Positions 1 through 6,882 of a stretch of DNA of 9,510 nt are shown piece by piece. Source of the stretch: BRH-c54 sp036567945 (GTDB lineage: Bacteria > Bacteroidota > Bacteroidia > Flavobacteriales_E > Vicingaceae); contig DATCTM010000073.1 of assembly GCA_036567945.1 (NCBI GenBank), forward strand, positions 1 through 9,510. The letters run 5' to 3'. The translations under genes were made by a program, and so were the position numbers. Every line of letters begins with the position of its first letter. The stretch's first letter is position 1. The notes beneath the pieces were generated by a model. It searched no databases, was not told the origin of the DNA, and saw only the letters and a list, made by a program, of their open reading frames with translations.

Positions 1-120
1 GTCAACTTTGCCAAAATAATAGGCATCTATCATTACATCACCAATGATTAATACATTGAGTTGATTAAAATCATCAAATAACTGATGTATATCTTTTTGA
101 TTTATTGATGGTTGCTTCAT
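1..120 (-). CDS. hldE: HldE/RfaE1-type heptose-7-phosphate kinase, N-terminal 40 codons only (partial)
   Basis: The reverse strand from 120 reads an ATG followed by 40 open codons to the window edge. Residues 23-40 read VLIIGDVMIDAYYFGKVD, which closely matches the first strand and loop of the PfkB-family kinase domain in D-glycero-beta-D-manno-heptose-7-phosphate kinases (typically VLVIGDVMLDxYxxGxVxRISPEAP). In that family the domain phosphorylates heptose-7-phosphate at C1 in the cytoplasm on the way to ADP-heptose for lipopolysaccharide core. Only the N-terminus is present, so it cannot be seen whether the protein is kinase-only (RfaE1) or fused to the adenylyltransferase (HldE). Another PfkB sugar kinase is possible but fits the GDVMID-YxxGKVD pattern less well. 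No Shine-Dalgarno sequence precedes the ATG, as is usual in Bacteroidota. Confidence 0.75.
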   Translation of the reverse strand, partial: MKQPSINQKDIHQLFDDFNQLNVLIIGDVMIDAYYFGKVD

Positions 121-239
121 GAAACTTCTTGGTAGCGTTTAGCTGCAAAGAAACGCAAAAAGTTAGGGATTTTGTATTTGTAGGACAGGAAAATGAAGAA
201 ATCTGAAAAATAATTTAAAGAGGGAAGAAAAATGACCTA
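121..239. other. Intergenic region between two minus-strand genes, with a weak -7-like box
   Basis: This spacer lies upstream of the heptose kinase and downstream of the 240-1550 gene. No hairpin terminator is visible for the latter. On the minus strand, TTTCTTTG at 146-153 matches the Bacteroidota -7 consensus TAnnTTTG except at position two, but no TTG lies at the usual -33 distance. The surrounding minus-strand sequence (CTTTTTGCGTTTCTTTGC, about 144-161) resembles the CTTTG-rich element at 8440-8475. Confidence 0.35.
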
Positions 240-1550
240 TTACAATTTTTCTTTAAATAAAAATTTCTTTTGTAGGGTTTGCTGCGGTTTGTAGGTGTAG
301 TAAACAAAACCATCTTTAATTTTTATTTTAGATACAAATTGGTGCTGTAATTGAAAAGTATCGGCTACTTTACCTGTGTTGGTATTGATGTGCTTTAATA
401 GATAATATCCTTGTTTTATAAATAAGGCATAAACTGTTCCGTTAAGCTCATCCATTAACAATTGCTTTTTCCATTTTCCATTGCTTTTTTCTTGGTGGTA
501 ATCAATGGTAATGCTATCTGTTAGCAAGGTGTCTTGTGTATATTTCCAAATAAAATTATCGTAATGGTTGAAAATGAGTAAGGTATCATTACTTACAAAT
601 AGAGGAGCATAAACAGGGTCGTATAAAAAGTTGCGAGAAAATCCGGTCATCATAGCGGCAATATCGTGTTTGTCGTAATTTTTATAACGCTTTGCCATAC
701 GTTTGGCAAATTGTCGTTGGGCATTATTCAAATCATGGTATTCATATAAGTATTGCCATTCCATATCATGATGAACAACCTCTTTTATCACACTTATAGA
801 AGTATCTTGTGTGTTGTAAGCATAGTATTTAAACTTGGGGAAATCGCGCATAAAATCAGAAAAAATAAGTGAGTTTCCGGTGCTGTCAACAATGGGTTTA
901 ATCATTTGGTAAAAATCTTCCAAGGGTAATTTATAAAGCGTGAAGTTGTAGCCAATAATTTCTATGCGATAAATGGCATCATTGCAAATAAGGTTAATGT
1001 TTCCGAGGTAATCGGTATAAAGTTCTTTTGGAGTGCAAGGAATAAAATGTGAAGCTAAAATTTCTTCATTTTCATCTACCAAATACAGTTTGCTGTCTTT
1101 ATCAGGATTTTTTTCATAAGCAATAAAAACAAATTTATCTTGATGAAATTCGTAGTCTAAAATATTTATTTCTACACTTTTAAAAACAGGAATAGGTTCA
1201 CTGCTACTGGTAATTTCAACAGGGTTTAAAGCTACTACTTTTTGCTCTAAGGTGATGTTGAGGTAAATACTATCGGTATTGTTGGTAATTACTTCGTAGT
1301 GGGTATTGTAAGAAGTATGAGAAATAACCAAGGTAGTAAATTGCTGATGTTGAAAACGAATTTCAAACTCTCCTTTGTTGTTGGTACGACTTATGATGTT
1401 TTGATGATGTACTTTAATATGTACGTTTTCTATGGCTTGTTGAGTGGTTTTATCAAGAATTTTTCCGCTAACTTTTACTTGCTCTTGTGCAAACAAGGTC
1501 GCCATTGGCAGTGTAATAATGAAAATGAAAATTCGGATAAATAGCTTCAT
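240..1550 (-). CDS. Secreted CarboxypepD_reg-like domain protein with probable beta-propeller, function unknown
   Basis: This 436-residue protein begins with a signal peptide (basic start, hydrophobic 5-20, likely cleavage after LFA21 before Q22), so it is exported to the periplasm or outer membrane. Residues about 25-103 form a CarboxypepD_reg-like beta-sandwich, recognisable from VKVSGKILDKTTQQAIENVHI with the later TNNKGEFEI. This domain usually heads TonB-dependent receptors, but there is no plug or barrel here. The remaining ~330 residues contain repeated strand pairs of the type seen in beta-propellers (LYLVDENEEILAS near 155, LIFSDF near 228, DTLLIFNHYDNFIWKY near 322, GTVYALFIKQGYYLLKHI near 371). 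I recognise no catalytic motif. It lies 58 nt downstream of the methyltransferase on the same strand, so co-transcription is possible, although a weak -7-like box of its own lies near the start. Domain call fairly sure; function unknown. Confidence 0.8.
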   Translation of the reverse strand: MKLFIRIFIFIITLPMATLFAQEQVKVSGKILDKTTQQAIENVHIKVHHQNIISRTNNKGEFEIRFQHQQFTTLVISHTSYNTHYEVITNNTDSIYLNITLEQKVVALNPVEITSSSEPIPVFKSVEINILDYEFHQDKFVFIAYEKNPDKDSKLYLVDENEEILASHFIPCTPKELYTDYLGNINLICNDAIYRIEIIGYNFTLYKLPLEDFYQMIKPIVDSTGNSLIFSDFMRDFPKFKYYAYNTQDTSISVIKEVVHHDMEWQYLYEYHDLNNAQRQFAKRMAKRYKNYDKHDIAAMMTGFSRNFLYDPVYAPLFVSNDTLLIFNHYDNFIWKYTQDTLLTDSITIDYHQEKSNGKWKKQLLMDELNGTVYALFIKQGYYLLKHINTNTGKVADTFQLQHQFVSKIKIKDGFVYYTYKPQQTLQKKFLFKEKL

Positions 1551-1555
1551 AAATG

Positions 1556-1563
1556 CAATTTTA
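1556..1563 (-). promoter_or_regulatory. Possible -7 box for the 240-1550 gene
   Basis: The minus strand reads TAAAATTG, one mismatch from TAnnTTTG, with 5 nt before the ATG at 1550. The nearest upstream TTG is only 14 nt away, below the usual 17-23. A second one-mismatch box, CAACTTTG, lies at 1567-1574, inside the palindrome CATCAAAGTTGATG (1564-1577). The evidence is weak. Confidence 0.25.
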
Positions 1564-1608
1564 CATCAAAGTTGATGCAATTAAAAGCGAAATTCCATAA
1601 AACTAAAC

Positions 1609-2394
1609 TTAGTTTTTAGAAATCACACAATACATGGCAGTAGTAAAAAAATCTCTGAAGTGAGGAATATTCATTATTCCCGGTAGTATTCTGGTTTTTA
1701 GCTTAAATTTAATTTCATAGTTAGGATTAACCATGTAGTAAGTTTTTTTCTCAATTTTATAATTACAATTTTTTACAATTCTCTCAAATCTACTGATAGA
1801 AATTCCGGTATCTTTAATTTCTATCAGGGAGTCTATCGTTTGCTGATTTTCACCAAACATTTTAAGCATGCCAACATACAAAAAATTGGGTAGTAAATGG
1901 AAATAAGGCAATTTACTAAGGTAGCGGCTTCTGCAAATTTGTTGATGTCCGCCAAAAGGCATACGCCAAGGAGGAAATGCAAAAAATACTATTCCTTTGG
2001 GAGATAAAAATTGTTTGAGGTTCTCTAAAAACACTTCCTGATTAGGAATATGCTCAATAGTATCTCTCATAATAATCAAATCAAACTGGGGATAATCGGC
2101 AGGATTTACCTTGTAAATATCTTCAGCAATAAAAGTAGTAAGTTGTTTATTAGGATGATTATCAAAAAACTTTTTAGCATTTTCTATTTTGTTAACAGCA
2201 AGGTCGATACCAATAATTTTACAGCCTAAGTCTAAAAAAGGAAGTAAGTTGCCACCTTCGCCACAACCAATTTCAGCAACAGTAGTTTCGGGAGTAATAT
2301 CCATTAAGCCTTTTAAATAAGGGATAACGTAGTTGGTAGTAGTAAAAATTTGTTCGTTAAAATATCGTTCTCTATTTGTATGTCTATCGTGCAT
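1609..2394 (-). CDS. Class I SAM-dependent methyltransferase (UbiG/Methyltransf_11-like)
   Basis: The 261-residue protein has a Rossmann-type methyltransferase fold: motif I VAEIGCGEGGN (about 39-49), the acidic end of strand 2 in IIGIDLA (D64), AED near 91-92, and the strand-4 segment DLIIMRDTIEHIPN (about 105-118), followed by LSPKGIVFFAFPPW. This is the layout of small-molecule or glycan methyltransferases; the substrate cannot be read from the sequence. The C-terminal ~110 residues (from GGHQQICRSRYL on) are the likely acceptor-binding part. I place the start at ATG 2394. A reading from TTG at 2415 is open, but that TTG is the last three bases of a well-formed -7 box (2413-2420), so it would not be transcribed from that promoter. 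The gene is divergent from nth. The stop codon overlaps a weak AT-only hairpin. Confidence 0.85.
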   Translation of the reverse strand: MHDRHTNRERYFNEQIFTTTNYVIPYLKGLMDITPETTVAEIGCGEGGNLLPFLDLGCKIIGIDLAVNKIENAKKFFDNHPNKQLTTFIAEDIYKVNPADYPQFDLIIMRDTIEHIPNQEVFLENLKQFLSPKGIVFFAFPPWRMPFGGHQQICRSRYLSKLPYFHLLPNFLYVGMLKMFGENQQTIDSLIEIKDTGISISRFERIVKNCNYKIEKKTYYMVNPNYEIKFKLKTRILPGIMNIPHFRDFFTTAMYCVISKN

Positions 2395-2412
2395 AATGGT
2401 TAAAATGAGGCT

Positions 2413-2440
2413 CAAAAATAACTCAATTTATTAGATTCAA
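2413..2440 (-). promoter_or_regulatory. Bacteroidota-type promoter for the 1609-2394 methyltransferase
   Basis: Read on the minus strand, a TTG (2438-2440) is followed after exactly 17 nt by TATTTTTG (2413-2420), a full match to TAnnTTTG. The expected transcription start is about 5-6 nt further on, giving a leader of roughly 13-14 nt before the ATG at 2394. The -33 TTG lies at the centre of a perfect 13-nt palindrome (2432-2444). Confidence 0.6.
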
Positions 2441-2444
2441 TCTA
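2432..2444. repeat. Perfect 13-nt palindrome TAGATT-C-AATCTA in the divergent promoter region
   Basis: Six-base arms around a single central C are exactly complementary. The palindrome covers the -33 element of the leftward methyltransferase promoter and lies about 30 nt upstream of the rightward nth -7 box. Its position is operator-like, but a palindrome this short and AT-rich can arise by chance. Confidence 0.35.
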
Positions 2445-2473
2445 TTTTTTAGGAATAAATGTATGGAATAAAC

Positions 2474-2481
2474 TAATTTTG
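2474..2481 (+). promoter_or_regulatory. -7 box for nth, 5 nt from the start codon
   Basis: TAATTTTG fully matches TAnnTTTG. No TTG occurs 17-23 nt upstream; only the T-run at 2445-2450 is there. The expected transcription start falls at or next to the A of the ATG (2487), so the mRNA would be leaderless or nearly so. Confidence 0.5.
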
Positions 2482-2486
2482 TTTCC

Positions 2487-3125
2487 ATGACAATAAAAGA
2501 ACGCTACCAACATTTTATAGACTACTTTAGTAAACACCAGCCCATTGCCGAAACGGAGTTGAACTATAGTAATCCTTATGAATTATTAGTAGCGGTAATA
2601 CTCTCGGCACAATGCACTGACAAGCGGGTGAACATGGTTACAAAAGATTTGTTTGAGCGTTTTCCTAATGCCAATGAGTTGGCTATTGCCGATATAGAAG
2701 AAGTTTTTGAGTACATAAGAAGTGTAAGTTATCCAAATAATAAAGCGAAACACATTGTAGGGATGGCGAATATGTTGGTAAATGATTTTAAGAATGTTGT
2801 CCCATCAGATATAGATGAATTACAAAAAATGCCCGGAGTAGGTAGGAAAACAGCTAATGTTATTGCCAGTGTTATTTATAATAAGCCGGCTATGGCGGTA
2901 GATACACATGTTTTTAGAGTTGCCGAAAGGTTAGGGCTAACTACCAATGCTAAAACACCATTCGCAGCCGAAAAACAATTGGTTAAACATTTGCCTGAAG
3001 AAGTTATTCCCATTGCTCACCATTGGTTAATTCTGCACGGAAGATACATTTGTGTTGCACGTAAACCTAAATGCGATAAATGCGAAATCACTCATTTTTG
3101 CAAGTATTATAGTAAGTTAAAATAA
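2487..3125 (+). CDS. nth: Endonuclease III (DNA glycosylase/AP lyase)
   Basis: At 212 residues this is essentially the length of E. coli Nth (211) and aligns along its whole length. Nth removes oxidised pyrimidines from DNA and cleaves the abasic site by beta-elimination in base-excision repair. The helix-hairpin-helix LQKMPGVGRKTANVIA (about 112-127) contains the Schiff-base lysine K121, and the catalytic aspartate is D139 in AVDTHVFRV. The C-terminal [4Fe-4S] loop is complete, with C189, C196, C199 and C205 in the classical CX6CX2CX5C spacing. The segment SVSYPNNKAKH near 79-89 is the form usual in Bacteroidota homologues. The start agrees with the family N-terminus. The gene stands alone between a divergent promoter region and a repeat-rich spacer; no terminator hairpin follows it. 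Confidence 0.97.
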   Translation: MTIKERYQHFIDYFSKHQPIAETELNYSNPYELLVAVILSAQCTDKRVNMVTKDLFERFPNANELAIADIEEVFEYIRSVSYPNNKAKHIVGMANMLVNDFKNVVPSDIDELQKMPGVGRKTANVIASVIYNKPAMAVDTHVFRVAERLGLTTNAKTPFAAEKQLVKHLPEEVIPIAHHWLILHGRYICVARKPKCDKCEITHFCKYYSKLK

Positions 3126-3318
3126 AAATTAGAGACTGATAATCATAAGTGAGAAGACTGAAGTTTGAAATTAAACAATAGGTAAACTAAACTCATAAAC
3201 TTTTAACCTATTAAACTAAACTTCTAAACCACTTATAATAAAATTTAACCATTGATGTATTTTGTGATAAATGAAGTAGGAATAATTCTTATTTTCGCTG
3301 AATAGATTTCAAATATTA
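3126..3318. other. Non-coding spacer upstream of the M16 operon
   Basis: This 193-nt spacer contains no supportable gene and no clear terminator. Its left half has loose GAGACTGA/GAAGACTGAAG repetition (about 3131-3162); the middle holds TAAAC-based repeats (3183-3229). Near the right end, TATTTTCG (3290-3297) and TAGATTTC (3303-3310) each differ by one base from TAnnTTTG, but neither has a TTG within 17-23 nt upstream (the nearest, 3262-3264, is 25 nt from the first box). The M16 operon promoter probably lies here but cannot be fixed from the sequence. Confidence 0.5.
3183..3229 (+). repeat. Degenerate TAAAC repeats including two 18-nt copies
   Basis: TAAACTAAACTCATAAAC (3183-3200) and TAAACTAAACTTCTAAAC (3212-3229) match at 16 of 18 positions. 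TAAAC begins at 3183, 3188, 3196, 3212, 3217 and 3225, a 5/8 spacing repeated in both copies. The spacer between them (TTTTAACCTAT) is of similar composition. The repeats resemble the heptad series upstream of dapB. Confidence 0.6.
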
Positions 3319-4656
3319 ATGAATAACAACTATACTATGAAGAAAATTTTAATATCAACAGCCCTGTGTTTAGCTGTAGTTACAGGAGCTAATGCTCAGG
3401 CAAACAAAATTAAATTTGAGCAATTTAAGCTAGATAATGGCTTAAATGTGATTTTACATCAAGACAAATCAACACCAATTGTTGCAGTTACTGTTTTATA
3501 TCATGTAGGCTCTAAAAATGAAGATCCTAACAGAACAGGTTTTGCTCACTTTTTCGAACATTTATTGTTTGAAGGTTCTGAAAATATTGGCAGAGGAGAA
3601 TATATGAAAATGGTAAGTTCTAACGGAGGTATTTTAAATGCTAATACTTCTTTTGATAGAACTTTTTATTTTGAAATATTGCCTTCTAACCAATTAGAAT
3701 TGGGCTTATGGATGGAAGCGGAAAGAATGTTGCACGCTAAAATTGATGAAACAGGTGTGGAAACACAAAGAGAAGTAGTAAAAGAAGAGTACAGACAATC
3801 TTTTGAAAACAGACCTTACGGTTCTTTTTTAATGGAAATGTTTGGAAGAGCTTTTGAAGAACATCCTTACCAATGGGTGCCAATAGGTTCGTTAGAGCAT
3901 TTGAACCAAGCAAAAATTGAAGAGTTTAGAGATTTTTACAAAACGTGGTATGTGCCAAACAATGCTACTTTATCTATTGCGGGAGATTTTGATATTAAAC
4001 AAGCAAAACAATGGATAAATAAGTATTTTTCTGAAATTCCTAAAGGAACAAAGAAAATTGAAAGACCAACAATTGTAGAGCCAATTAAAAATAAAGAAAT
4101 TAGAGATACTGTTTATGATAATATTCAGTTACCGGCAGTAATGATGGGATACCATACACCTGCACAAGGAACGCCTGATGCTTATGCAGTAGAAATGTTA
4201 GCTCAAATTCTTTCTCAAGGAAATAGCTCTAGAATGCAAAAAAGCATAGTTGATGAACAAGAAAAAGCATTATTTGTAGGAGCTTTCCCTTTCCCAACTG
4301 AAGATCCGGGATTATCATTAATGTTTGGAATAGCCAATATGGGTGTTGCAATAGATGATTTAGAAGCAGCTATTGACAAAGAAGTTGAAAAAGTGCAGAA
4401 TGAATTAATTTCCGAAGAAGAATTCCAAAAAATGAAAAACCAAATTGAAAGCGATATGGTTTCTAAAAATGCAAAAGTGGAAGGAATTGCTGAAAACTTA
4501 GCCAACTATTTTGTGTATTATGGTGATGCCAATTTAGTTAATACAGAAATTGATAGATACATGAAAGTAACTCGTGAAGATTTAAAACGTGTGGCTAACA
4601 AATATTTCAGAAAAGATAATAGAGTGGTTTTACATTATTTACCTAAAGAAAAATAA
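3319..4656 (+). CDS. Secreted zinc-binding M16B peptidase, catalytic subunit
   Basis: This is a 445-residue M16 (pitrilysin/insulinase family) metallopeptidase. A signal peptide leads it (MKKILISTALCLAVV, likely cleavage ANA26 before Q27), so it acts in the periplasm. The inverted zinc motif is HFFEH (H77, E80, H81), and E157 in VVKEEYRQ lies at the usual distance as third ligand. A second M16 domain (about 200-440) follows, but the Arg/Tyr substrate-binding motif is degenerate: the R and Y positions in SIVDEQEKALFVG hold V311 and L318/F319. The partner encoded 47 nt downstream supplies that motif and lacks the zinc site, as in known heterodimeric M16B proteases. An in-frame ATG at 3337 gives a more typical signal peptide (MKKILIS) and may be the true start; no Shine-Dalgarno decides it. 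The substrate is unknown. Confidence 0.93.
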   Translation: MNNNYTMKKILISTALCLAVVTGANAQANKIKFEQFKLDNGLNVILHQDKSTPIVAVTVLYHVGSKNEDPNRTGFAHFFEHLLFEGSENIGRGEYMKMVSSNGGILNANTSFDRTFYFEILPSNQLELGLWMEAERMLHAKIDETGVETQREVVKEEYRQSFENRPYGSFLMEMFGRAFEEHPYQWVPIGSLEHLNQAKIEEFRDFYKTWYVPNNATLSIAGDFDIKQAKQWINKYFSEIPKGTKKIERPTIVEPIKNKEIRDTVYDNIQLPAVMMGYHTPAQGTPDAYAVEMLAQILSQGNSSRMQKSIVDEQEKALFVGAFPFPTEDPGLSLMFGIANMGVAIDDLEAAIDKEVEKVQNELISEEEFQKMKNQIESDMVSKNAKVEGIAENLANYFVYYGDANLVNTEIDRYMKVTREDLKRVANKYFRKDNRVVLHYLPKEK

Positions 4657-4703
4657 TTAATAGCTAAAATCATTAACTAATCAAAACAATTAAAAAGATA
4701 GAC

Positions 4704-6800
4704 ATGAAAAAATTAAGCATATATATTTTATCATTAACAATGATTACCGGTGCTTTTGCACAGAAACTAGACAGAAGCAAAGTGCCTGCTCCTGCTCCTG
4801 CACCAAAAATTAATTTAAGCCAACCGGCAACATTTACTTTACCAAACGGACTAAAAGTATTTGTGGTTGAAAATCATAAATTGCCTAAAGTGGCTTTTTC
4901 ATTAAGCTTAGATGTTGATCCTGTTTTAGAAGGCGATATGAAAGGTTATGTAGATATTACCGGACAGTTGTTAGAAAGAGGAACAACCAACAGAACTAAA
5001 CAACAACTAGATGAAGAAATCGATTTTATTGGTGCTACATTAAGCACTTCTGCAAATGGTGTTTATGCTTCATCACTAAAAAAACATCAAGCTAAAATTT
5101 TAGAAATTCTTTCTGATGTGGTGTTAAACTCAGATTTTAAACAAGAAGAACTGGACAAGCTTAAAAAGCAAACCATTTCAGGAATAGAGTCATCTAAAGA
5201 TGATCCGGATGCTATTGCAGCAAATGTTAGGTCAGTACTAGTTTATGGTAAAAAACATCCTTACGGAGAAATCACTACTGAAGAAACAGTTGAGAAAGTT
5301 ACTTTAGAAGCTTGTAAAAATTACTACAAAACTTATTTCAGACCAAATGTTTCTTACTTAGCAGTTGTTGGAGATGTAAGCGTAAAAGAAATTCAACCAT
5401 TAATTGAAAAGTATTTTGCTGCTTGGGAAAAAGCGGATGTGCCTGTAAATAAATACAAAATGCCTGCTGCACCAAAACAAACAGAAGTAGCTTTTGTACA
5501 TAAAGAAGGAGCTTCTCAGTCGGTAATTAACATTACTTACCCAGTAAACCTTAAAAAAAGTAATCCGGATGTTGTTAAAACAAGAATTCTTAATTCTATT
5601 TTAGGAGGAAGTGCTACAGCAAGATTATTTATGAACTTAAGAGAGAAGCACGGTTATACTTATGGTGCTTACTCTACACTAAGTGCAGATGAATTAGTAG
5701 GTTATTTTAACGCTAATGCAAAAGTGAGAAATGATGTTACCGATAGTGCTTTAACTCAGTTTATGATAGAGTTAAATAGAATAGCTGATGAAAAAGTTAC
5801 TGCTGATGAATTACAAGGAATGAAAAATTACGCATCAGGAATTTTTGCTTACACCTTACAAGATCCACAAACCATTGCTCGTTTTGCCATAGAAACTGAA
5901 AAATATAAATTACCTGCAGATTATTACGCTACTTACATGGAGCAAATTGCAGCGGTAACTATTGATGATGTGAAAGAAATGGCTGAGAAATACATCACTC
6001 CAAACAATGCTATTATTTTAGTAGTTGGAAATAAAAAAATTGCTGATAAACTTGCTGAGTTTGATGCTGACCAAAAAATTAATTATTATGATATTTATGG
6101 AAATGATTATGTTGAAGCATTAAAACCTGCTCCGGAAGGTGTAACTGCTGAAACGGTTATGAATAAATACATAGAGTCTAAATATGGCGTTGCTAAAGGT
6201 AAAGCGTTAGATAAAAAATTAAAGAAAATTAAAGACATTACTGTAAGAATGGATGCTACTATTCAAGGACAATCTATTAATGTTACTCGTTACCAAAAAG
6301 CTCCAAATAAGTTTGCTAATGCAATTACTATGGGAACAATGGTAATTCAAAAACAAGCATTTAACGGAACTGCAGGAAAATCTTCTGGTATGCAAGGTAG
6401 TAAAGATATTACTGGAGATGACTTGGAAGATTTAAAACTTAGCTCTGTAATGTTTTTAGATGCTAAATATACCGACCATGGAATTACTTATGAATTGTTA
6501 GGGGTTGAACCAATTAATGGCGAAGATGCTTATAAAATGGTTCAAACTAAACCAAATGGCGATACAGAAACAGAATGGTTTAATGTAGCTTCAGGTTTAA
6601 AAGTGAAATCGATGTCTGTTCAAGAAAATGATGAAATGCCTGAACCAATTACAGTTATTTCTGAACTTTCTGACTATAAAGAAGTAAACGGAATTATGTT
6701 TGCTCATAAAACAAAACAATCTTTTGGACCACAAACCTTAGATATGACTGTTACAGCCATTGAAATAAACACTAAATTAGGTGACGAAGTATTCGAATAA
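4704..6800 (+). CDS. Secreted M16 family protein, non-zinc partner subunit with C-terminal LolA-like extension
   Basis: This 698-residue protein has a signal peptide (cleavage after AFA19 before Q20), a Pro-Ala linker (28-34), then two M16 domains (about 40-240 and 255-465). Where the zinc motif should stand it reads GYVDITGQLLERGT (81-94), with no His, so it cannot bind catalytic zinc. The C-terminal M16 domain has the intact substrate-binding motif ARLFMNLREKHGYTYGAYS, with R313 and Y320 spaced as the Arg/Tyr pair of insulysin. It is therefore the likely partner of the upstream zinc subunit. Residues about 505-698 are extra: strands such as VRMDATIQGQSINVTRYQ, YELLGVEPINGEDAYKMVQT and LSDYKEVNGIMFAHKTKQ resemble the LolA-type lipid-binding half-barrel. 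That domain assignment is by pattern only. An intrinsic terminator ends the operon. Confidence 0.9.
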   Translation: MKKLSIYILSLTMITGAFAQKLDRSKVPAPAPAPKINLSQPATFTLPNGLKVFVVENHKLPKVAFSLSLDVDPVLEGDMKGYVDITGQLLERGTTNRTKQQLDEEIDFIGATLSTSANGVYASSLKKHQAKILEILSDVVLNSDFKQEELDKLKKQTISGIESSKDDPDAIAANVRSVLVYGKKHPYGEITTEETVEKVTLEACKNYYKTYFRPNVSYLAVVGDVSVKEIQPLIEKYFAAWEKADVPVNKYKMPAAPKQTEVAFVHKEGASQSVINITYPVNLKKSNPDVVKTRILNSILGGSATARLFMNLREKHGYTYGAYSTLSADELVGYFNANAKVRNDVTDSALTQFMIELNRIADEKVTADELQGMKNYASGIFAYTLQDPQTIARFAIETEKYKLPADYYATYMEQIAAVTIDDVKEMAEKYITPNNAIILVVGNKKIADKLAEFDADQKINYYDIYGNDYVEALKPAPEGVTAETVMNKYIESKYGVAKGKALDKKLKKIKDITVRMDATIQGQSINVTRYQKAPNKFANAITMGTMVIQKQAFNGTAGKSSGMQGSKDITGDDLEDLKLSSVMFLDAKYTDHGITYELLGVEPINGEDAYKMVQTKPNGDTETEWFNVASGLKVKSMSVQENDEMPEPITVISELSDYKEVNGIMFAHKTKQSFGPQTLDMTVTAIEINTKLGDEVFE
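4785..4802 (+). repeat. Three tandem CCTGCT-type hexamers
   Basis: CCTGCT CCTGCT CCTGCA encodes the Pro-Ala linker behind the signal peptide of the second M16 protein. It is a short in-frame repeat whose copy number could vary without breaking the frame. Confidence 0.5.
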
Positions 6801-6829
6801 TAAATAGTTCAAATAACATCAAATAGTTT

Positions 6830-6860
6830 AAAAATTCCCATAATTTTATGGGAATTTTTT
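6830..6860 (+). terminator. Intrinsic terminator of the M16 operon
   Basis: AAAAATTCCCATAA (6830-6843) and TTATGGGAATTTTT (6846-6859) form a perfect 14-bp stem around TT; the inner A-T pairs probably open to give a larger loop. The right arm ends in a run of six T. It lies 29 nt after the second M16 stop codon and 22 nt before the sanA start, so it separates the two transcription units. The poly-A on the left could also let it act on the minus strand, but no minus-strand gene lies nearby. Confidence 0.85.
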
Positions 6861-6882
6861 ATGTCTGTTAAATTAAATTTTA

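Noticed and set aside
1299..1544. 81-codon plus-strand open frame
   Set aside because: It is antisense inside the secreted propeller-like gene, has no recognisable protein pattern, and the minus-strand frame is clearly real.
1599..1616. Hairpin AAAACTA-AACT-TAGTTTT at the methyltransferase stop codon
   Set aside because: The 7-bp stem has a single G-C pair, overlaps the stop codon and has only four T on the minus strand, so it is too weak to call a terminator.
3183..3229. Possible CRISPR-like array
   Set aside because: The repeated units are only 5-18 nt and degenerate, with no regular unique spacers and no cas genes nearby.
3290..3310. -7 boxes TATTTTCG and TAGATTTC before the M16 operon
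   Set aside because: Each has one mismatch and neither has a correctly spaced -33 element, so no separate promoter is annotated.
4215..4505. 96-codon minus-strand open frame
   Set aside because: It lies antisense within the zinc M16 peptidase; its Ser/Phe-rich product is the expected shadow of the real frame.
4935..4985. Loss of the HxxEH motif in the second M16 gene as a sign of a decaying pseudogene
   Set aside because: The frame is intact over 698 codons and the Arg/Tyr motif is preserved, which fits a maintained non-catalytic partner better than decay.
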